Shown piece by piece: positions 26,266 through 30,659 of a stretch of 30,659 nucleotides of DNA. Location: contig JAPMOS010000312.1 in assembly GCA_027972325.1 (NCBI GenBank), positions 1-30,659 on the forward strand, given 5' to 3'. Position 1 is the stretch's first letter; each line of letters begins with the position of its first letter. Origin of the DNA: Paratrimastix pyriformis. Lineage: Eukaryota; Preaxostyla; Paratrimastigidae. Both the position numbers and the translations under genes were made by a program. The notes beneath the pieces are model-generated. The model was not told where the DNA came from and made no database searches. It saw only the letters and a program-made list of their open reading frames with translations.

Positions 26266-27819
26266 CTACGTACCTTCATCCATCCCTTCCTCATTCTTCT
26301 CGTTCTTCTTCCGTTGCTTGATCGCTACAAGCATAGTTCTCCGCAGTCCACCCAGTTCGCTCCCAATCTCCCTCTGGGTCTCTTCATCCACAATCCCCAA
26401 CTCTGCTGCCAGTCTGCAGTCATTCGCATATATCTCCCGAAACCCGCATCGTCTTCGCAGTCTCCCAGCGACTTTCTTCACCACACCTTCTGAGATCCCC
26501 CTCCAGTTATAGAGCACTTCGCCCTCTTTCGGACGCCCCTCATAGTCAGCTTCCACTCTTCGCGCTCCCGCCTCCTTTCGCAACATGTTCTCCAATGCCC
26601 ACAAGGGGGCTGGGTCCATCGGGAATCTCTCTCGGGCCCTCTGGTTCTCGAAGAGCAGGATGCCCACGTCAAACGGGGCCTTCCCCGCACCTTTCTCCCC
26701 CGTCCGCCAGAAGCTCGGCAGCCAGAAGCTGAAGCCCCCTTCCTCAATGATGAACAGCTCCCTCAGCTGCATGTCTCCCCTCAGCGCCAACCCGACTCCA
26801 TGCTGCGCCTTCATTCCCTGCACCGGCCGCGTCCGGTTTGGCTTGCCCACTCCGTACGGGACTATCGCGATGCATCGGAAGGCTCTCTTCCCAGCTCTCC
26901 CAATTGGGCTCTCCGCCCAATCGCCAATTGCCATAAATAATCGGTCCATCTCTTCCTGTGGGTTGTACTCAGGGTTGGCGAAGATGAGAAGGTCGCGATT
27001 CTCCTTGAACGACCCGTAGCCATTCAGTCTTCCACCCAAAAACCAATCATCTTTGCTGGGTGTCCTGAATTCAGGGAAGCTCAAATCAGCATTCCCAGGA
27101 TGTGAGAATGCCATCGTCGTCAAACTGCCTGCCTGCCTGAGCAGAGAGGACACCACGTGGGGCGTCGTCCACTGGTTCCGCAGGGTGCTCTTGTGGGTCT
27201 GCCCTTCTGCCATCTCCGTACTCATCCCATCCACATATCGATCGCATAGGTTCGCCACTTCTGTGGTGAATGTTTCCCAGAAGCTGTCCCAGGTTCGGGC
27301 GCGGTACCAGCGCCCCCGCGATCGCTCGATGAGCTCCCAGAGTCTGTCCATCGCTATCTGCTTACCTCTCACCTGCACACTTTGGCCCATAGGCTCCACC
27401 CATTTTTCTTGGAGCACTTGTTCTGCATCTTTTGCTCCTTCCCCCTTGTCCAGCCACGCGATCAGTTTGATCGCATTGGCGCCACCCCACCTTTCGGCAA
27501 CACTGCCCATCATCGCAGGGCATTCAAAAACCAGATGGTTTGTGTAATCTCTCGCCCCACACCAACATTTCCCATCCCCTTCCCCATTGATGTAGAATCT
27601 GATGTTGGCCGTGATGTAACGCTGCAAGATTGCCATCATGGCCAGTCTGCCCGACATTTCGCATCGCATGGTCTGCGTATTTATTCCGCCATTTCCCGTC
27701 TGCGCGTTGATTACCACTAGGGCGTTCTTGCATTTCCGGGCCGCCCTGTAGATGCGGCCGCTACGATTCCATTCCTTCAGGCTCTCGCGGAAGTCTCCCT
27801 CCACTTCCACCCGTCGCAT
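26266..27819 (-). CDS. LINE polyprotein C-terminal part: zinc motif and DNA adenine methyltransferase-like domain
   Basis: The open frame gives 517 residues; its first Met lies inside the polyprotein, continuing from RNase H. A CWCGARDYTNHLVFEC zinc motif is at 85-100. From about 215 the motif order resembles phage-type DNA N6-adenine methyltransferases (Dam family): QWTTP (216-220, entry motif), PEFRTPSKDD (249-258), LLIFANPEY (277-285, in the place of D/NPPY), AIGDWAES (297-304), CIAIVPYG (316-323), GGFSFW (361-366) and APFDVGILLFEN (381-392). The tail (400-517) is helical and basic. Such an enzyme would transfer methyl from S-adenosylmethionine to adenine. NPEY lacks the second proline and no glycine-rich SAM motif is clear, so it may be inactive or the fold may differ. 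DIRS retroelements are known to carry Dam-like domains; for LINEs I know of none. Confidence 0.6.
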   Translation of the reverse strand: MRRVEVEGDFRESLKEWNRSGRIYRAARKCKNALVVINAQTGNGGINTQTMRCEMSGRLAMMAILQRYITANIRFYINGEGDGKCWCGARDYTNHLVFECPAMMGSVAERWGGANAIKLIAWLDKGEGAKDAEQVLQEKWVEPMGQSVQVRGKQIAMDRLWELIERSRGRWYRARTWDSFWETFTTEVANLCDRYVDGMSTEMAEGQTHKSTLRNQWTTPHVVSSLLRQAGSLTTMAFSHPGNADLSFPEFRTPSKDDWFLGGRLNGYGSFKENRDLLIFANPEYNPQEEMDRLFMAIGDWAESPIGRAGKRAFRCIAIVPYGVGKPNRTRPVQGMKAQHGVGLALRGDMQLRELFIIEEGGFSFWLPSFWRTGEKGAGKAPFDVGILLFENQRARERFPMDPAPLWALENMLRKEAGARRVEADYEGRPKEGEVLYNWRGISEGVVKKVAGRLRRRCGFREIYANDCRLAAELGIVDEETQREIGSELGGLRRTMLVAIKQRKKNEKNEEGMDEGT

Positions 27820-28260
27820 TGGTGGACAAGCCTATATCCCCATGTCCGTTCCTGTTGCACCTTGCCTATGTCCTGTTTGATACTTTGCCCAGCAATCTTA
27901 TCCGCCAGCCTATTCCCCTCCGCATCCAGCGATGCTCCTGTTTCCTGGTGCCCCTTCACCCACACCAACCGGACACCCCCCCTGTGCTCCTTCAGAATGC
28001 GCTGTCCCCTTCGGAGGAGGCCCTCTGCCTTCGACTCGATCAGGTCGGTCGGTGTCCAGTCATCCTTCATCAGCCTCTCCACCCATCCCTTTGCCACTCT
28101 ACTGTCCGTGCGCACCTCCACGTTTGCATCCTGTCCCACCCTGATGGCTTCCAGGATGGCCTCCAGCTCTGCCTCATTGTTTGTTTGCCCTTTCCCCGTG
28201 CACCTTTTCCCAGCACCGCCATTGGGCAGCCGGCCAGCCGCTCGCCTCCTTCCCTGGTCG
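27820..28260 (-). pseudogene. LINE copy 2, RNase H domain, N-terminal part lost
   Basis: VRTDSRVAKGW and WVKGHQETGASLDAEGNRLADKIAG are intact and run in frame toward QDIGKVQQERTWGYRLVHQ, the junction that copy 1 lost to an insertion. The FYTDGS block with the first catalytic Asp is deleted: copy 1 7210-7262 has no full counterpart at 28250-28280. The frame shifts near 27790-27820 between this part and the 517-codon frame. RNase H cannot be active in this copy. Confidence 0.8.
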
Positions 28261-28800
28261 CGCCATTCCTTCTTGGCTCCTCCCGGATCTCCACCTCCTC
28301 ACTCCGCCGCAGTGCCTCCCATCCCTCCATTGCCTCATCCCATTTGCCCGCTTTCATCCCCCCCTTTTGTCCTTCCTTCCCCCTTCCATCCCTCCATTCT
28401 CCGTTTCATCCCCTTGCTCGTCGGGCTTCCCTTTCTTGATGGCCTCACCCCCGGCTCCCCGCTCCGGTGTTTCCTGTTCTCCACGACCACCAGCTTTCCA
28501 CCTTGCCCCACCATCAGCTTGGCGTCTCATCTTCCTCTTCGGGTCTGGGATCCCGTCATCCTCCCACCATCCGCCTCTCTGCCCGTATCCCGTCCGCCCT
28601 CTCGGCTCTCCGCCTTTTCCTGCTCCGTCCTTGCCTCTTTCGATCTCTGCCACTTCTTCCTCCCTGATCCTCGCTCGCCATATTCATCTCATTCCGTCTC
28701 TTCTGTTTCCCACACGCACACACGCTCCTTGATGGCCTCCACGTACTGCGGCATCGTGCCCTTCCACTGGAACCTACCGCCCACAATCGGTCAGCCACAC
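28261..28800 (-). pseudogene. LINE copy 2, decayed charged linker
   Basis: It aligns to copy 1 7260-7850 but has lost many short pieces, so no frame is kept. Fragments such as KRKMRRQADGG and the KERVCACGKQ segment can still be seen. It is clearly more eroded than the adjoining 3' part. Confidence 0.65.
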
Positions 28801-30446
28801 TCCTGATGCCTCTTCATGAGGTGTCTGCCGCTTGGTGATTTTGCATGGTTCTGCCAACTCCTCCAGTGTTGTCGGCGTTCCCCATTCCACTTCTTTCTTC
28901 GATACCTCCCCATCACAATGGCCAACCCTTCTTGTGCAAGATCCTCAGCATCCCCGACACCACCCCGGCATCTTCTCCTTTGCGTGCAGTCTGACCCACT
29001 TCCGGGTTATCCAGCAGGCTCACTCGTCGTCCACAACTTTGCAATAGGGCTATCTCTTCACGGGCATCACGCCACCCTTGTTGGTCTGCCACCCTGCCCA
29101 GCAGTTGCGTGAGCACCATCATGTCATGCACATCCACGGGTCCTTGAGACCCATCCCGCCCTCATCCTCCGGGAAGAAGAGCACCTCTGCCGGGTCACAT
29201 TTCCCCAAGCACCCACCAATCTCCCTAAATACTCGTGCATAACGCTGCTGCAGGACCTCAAGGTCCTTCTGCGGCATGGGACACTGCCTCGCAGTATATT
29301 GGAGGCATGTCGACACGCACTCGTTGATCATCTGCACCATCAACCTCGGGGACCTTCTTGTCCATCAGCCTGTGCAGCCTCCCACACATTTCTGGATGAC
29401 CTTCTCCGTGTTAACCTTCATGTTCATCTCCTCGTCAATCCAAATCCCCAGGTACCGGATGGCCCCACCCTTCTGCTGGACCTTGATGACCCGACCCTCA
29501 CCCAGGTCCAGGTCCGTCTTGCTCTTCACCCCCCCACACAGGTAGTCACACTTGGTCCACGACAGCTGCATGCCTGCCTCCTCCACCTTCCGCCTCACTG
29601 TGTTGACCAACCGTACCATCTGCTCCTTGGTTCGAGTGACAAGCATGACATCATCAGCAAAGGCAAGGACTTTCACCTTCCTTCCACTATCCAGGATATA
29701 CCCACCTTCCTGCTTTCGCACACTCCACCAGCACTTCCCTCCATGAGATGAGGATAAATAGCAGACATGAAGCGGGTCCCCTGACTGATGCCTCTCTCTA
29801 TCTCGTAGCTCTCGTCAGCCCGTGATGACTTTGGCCTTCCTTCCCTCGTACAGACTATCCACATACCTGATGAATGCCTCCTCCACCCCCATCCGTCTCA
29901 GTCCCCTCCTCAGTGCGTCCATGTCCACTGTATCATAGGCTTTTTTGATATCTAACGAGCACATGTGGAATTCCCTGCCTCCCATAATTTTCGCATCCGT
30001 CAACACTCCCATAATTTCTGCGATTGGGGTCTCAATCCTCCTCCCTCTCAGAAACCCAAACTGCTCCTCCCCAAATACCTTCTTTTGCACCATTCTTGAA
30101 ACCGCGACGCCACCACCTGCCCCCTTCAAAAAGGCTGTATCAAAGTGATTGGCCTTCTGCCTGCAGGGTCCCAGGGTGCTCTGTCTGCGACTTTGTGGCC
30201 ATGAACACCGAGCTGACCTTGAGCTCCTGCGGCACCTCACTCCGTTCCAACATCTCATTGTACCTCCTCCCCATCCACTCTTTGATCTCTTCCCTACAGG
30301 CGTGGATCATCTCTGCCGTCACCCATCCGGGCCCGCCGCCTTACCATCGGGGAGCGCTCCCAGGATTGTCTCAACATCATGCGTTGTGAGGGGGGCCATG
30401 ATCACCCTCTCATCTTCCTGTGGCCTTCCTTCTGGCGCCCGCCCAG
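28801..30446 (-). pseudogene. LINE copy 2, reverse transcriptase domain, frameshifted
   Basis: Blocks remain in several frames: GRAPEGRPQEDERVIM and LPDGKAAGPDG (30440-30320); FGEEQFGFLRGRR...CSLDIKKAYDTVDMDALRRG, with the first catalytic Asp intact (about 30100-29880); VLAFADDVMLVT with the Asp pair (about 29680-29630); YLGIWIDEEMNM (about 29460-29420); and the thumb MVQMINECVSTCLQYTARQ (about 29340-29280). At least six frame changes separate them, mostly single-base or few-base losses. The palm residues lost in copy 1 are kept here, so the two copies together show the full RT motif set. Confidence 0.88.
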
Positions 30447-30500
30447 GGTAAAAACGGGTCCCAGGGTAAAACGCCGGGTCCCAGGGTAAAACGCACACCG
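30444..30500. repeat. Three tandem copies of a CCCAGGGTAAAA(A)CG repeat at the LINE junction
   Basis: CCCAGGGTAAAA occurs three times, 18 and 20 bp apart, each followed by CG-rich ends such as CGGGT. The array begins exactly where LINE copy 2 stops. It may be target sequence, or material added at the 5' junction during insertion. Confidence 0.75.
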
Positions 30501-30659
30501 GTGACCCCCTTGGCGTTGCCCTACTGGAGCCGATCAAATTCCCAGCCCGATCTCAGCCACTGCTCGTTTCATCGCCACACAATCTCCTACAAAACTTACC
30601 AAAATCAAAACATCTCTTGCCACCTCAGCCCCATCCTCAAGTGAGAACCCCCGAGGCCC
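30501..30659. other. Right-edge flank, nothing recognised
   Basis: This is short sequence beyond the LINE junction. It might be the continuation of the element interrupted by LINE copy 2, but the visible frames do not extend the 25166-26080 protein in an obvious way. Confidence 0.3.

Larger units (their letters stand above)
26087..30446 (-). mobile_element. LINE copy 2, 5'-truncated within the RT
   Basis: This is a second minus-strand copy of the LINE at 1792-10157, without the two insertions. It runs from the CA tail (26087-26103) to the block before GKAAGPDG in the RT, stopping near 30446 where copy 1 continues with GCCCCAGCCCCGGG. The 3' half (26266-27819) is fully open. The 5' half (about 28200-30440) has many small deletions, mostly in homopolymers and short direct repeats. 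It inserted into the 24849-26086 element. No target duplication is found at its right end, where a short tandem repeat begins. Confidence 0.93.

Noticed and set aside
26266-27819. Reading the 517-codon frame as an independent host gene
   Set aside because: It is continuous in sense with RNase H upstream, is followed by the LINE 3' UTR and tail, and occurs in both LINE copies.

Overview
This is a gene-poor, repeat-dominated stretch of nuclear DNA from a eukaryote, probably a protist or alga with a G+C-rich genome. The evidence is the density of retrotransposons inserted into one another, CA-tailed LINEs, terminal-inverted-repeat elements and satellite DNA, with no recognisable host gene, operon, tRNA or rRNA. 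The species cannot be told from the sequence; an alveolate or other alga is only a guess.

Layout. 1-1791: fossil of a DIRS-like (tyrosine-recombinase) retrotransposon, running off the left edge. 1792-10157 (minus): LINE copy 1, interrupted by a 2285-bp LTR element that carries only gag and protease (2695-4979; 83-bp LTRs, AGGT target duplication) and by a 937-bp insert of unknown type with a 226-codon frame (5872-6808). 10158-21428: a very large imperfect inverted repeat, arms 10158-14209 and 17332-21428, built of satellite, minisatellite and hairpin-bearing repeats; its left inner part is duplicated in tandem (12423-14232, 14233-16050, 16051-16577). The right arm lies inside a 5336-bp unit with perfect 82-bp terminal inverted repeats (16578-21913), which abuts a second unit with perfect 50-bp terminal inverted repeats (21914-23784). 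22256-22417: a 162-bp tail-only LINE or SINE copy with an 11-bp target duplication. 23896-24416: a foldback repeat cluster. 24849-26086: part of another CA-tailed element with a 304-codon frame, interrupted by LINE copy 2 (26087-30446, minus).

How the LINE works. Assembled from the two copies, its polyprotein order is: end of an APE-type endonuclease, reverse transcriptase (SQGDP and FADD motifs), a charged linker, RNase H with its acidic residues, a CxCx7Hx4C zinc motif, and a C-terminal region of about 300 residues. That last region resembles phage-type DNA N6-adenine methyltransferases: a W-x-T-P entry motif, NPEY in the place of D/NPPY, then an IVPYG strand and a GGFSF segment. The methyltransferase reading is the most interesting claim here and rests on motif order alone. 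The RNA 3' end carries a cUUCGg hairpin and a GNRA hairpin just before the (CA)n tail, conserved in three copies.
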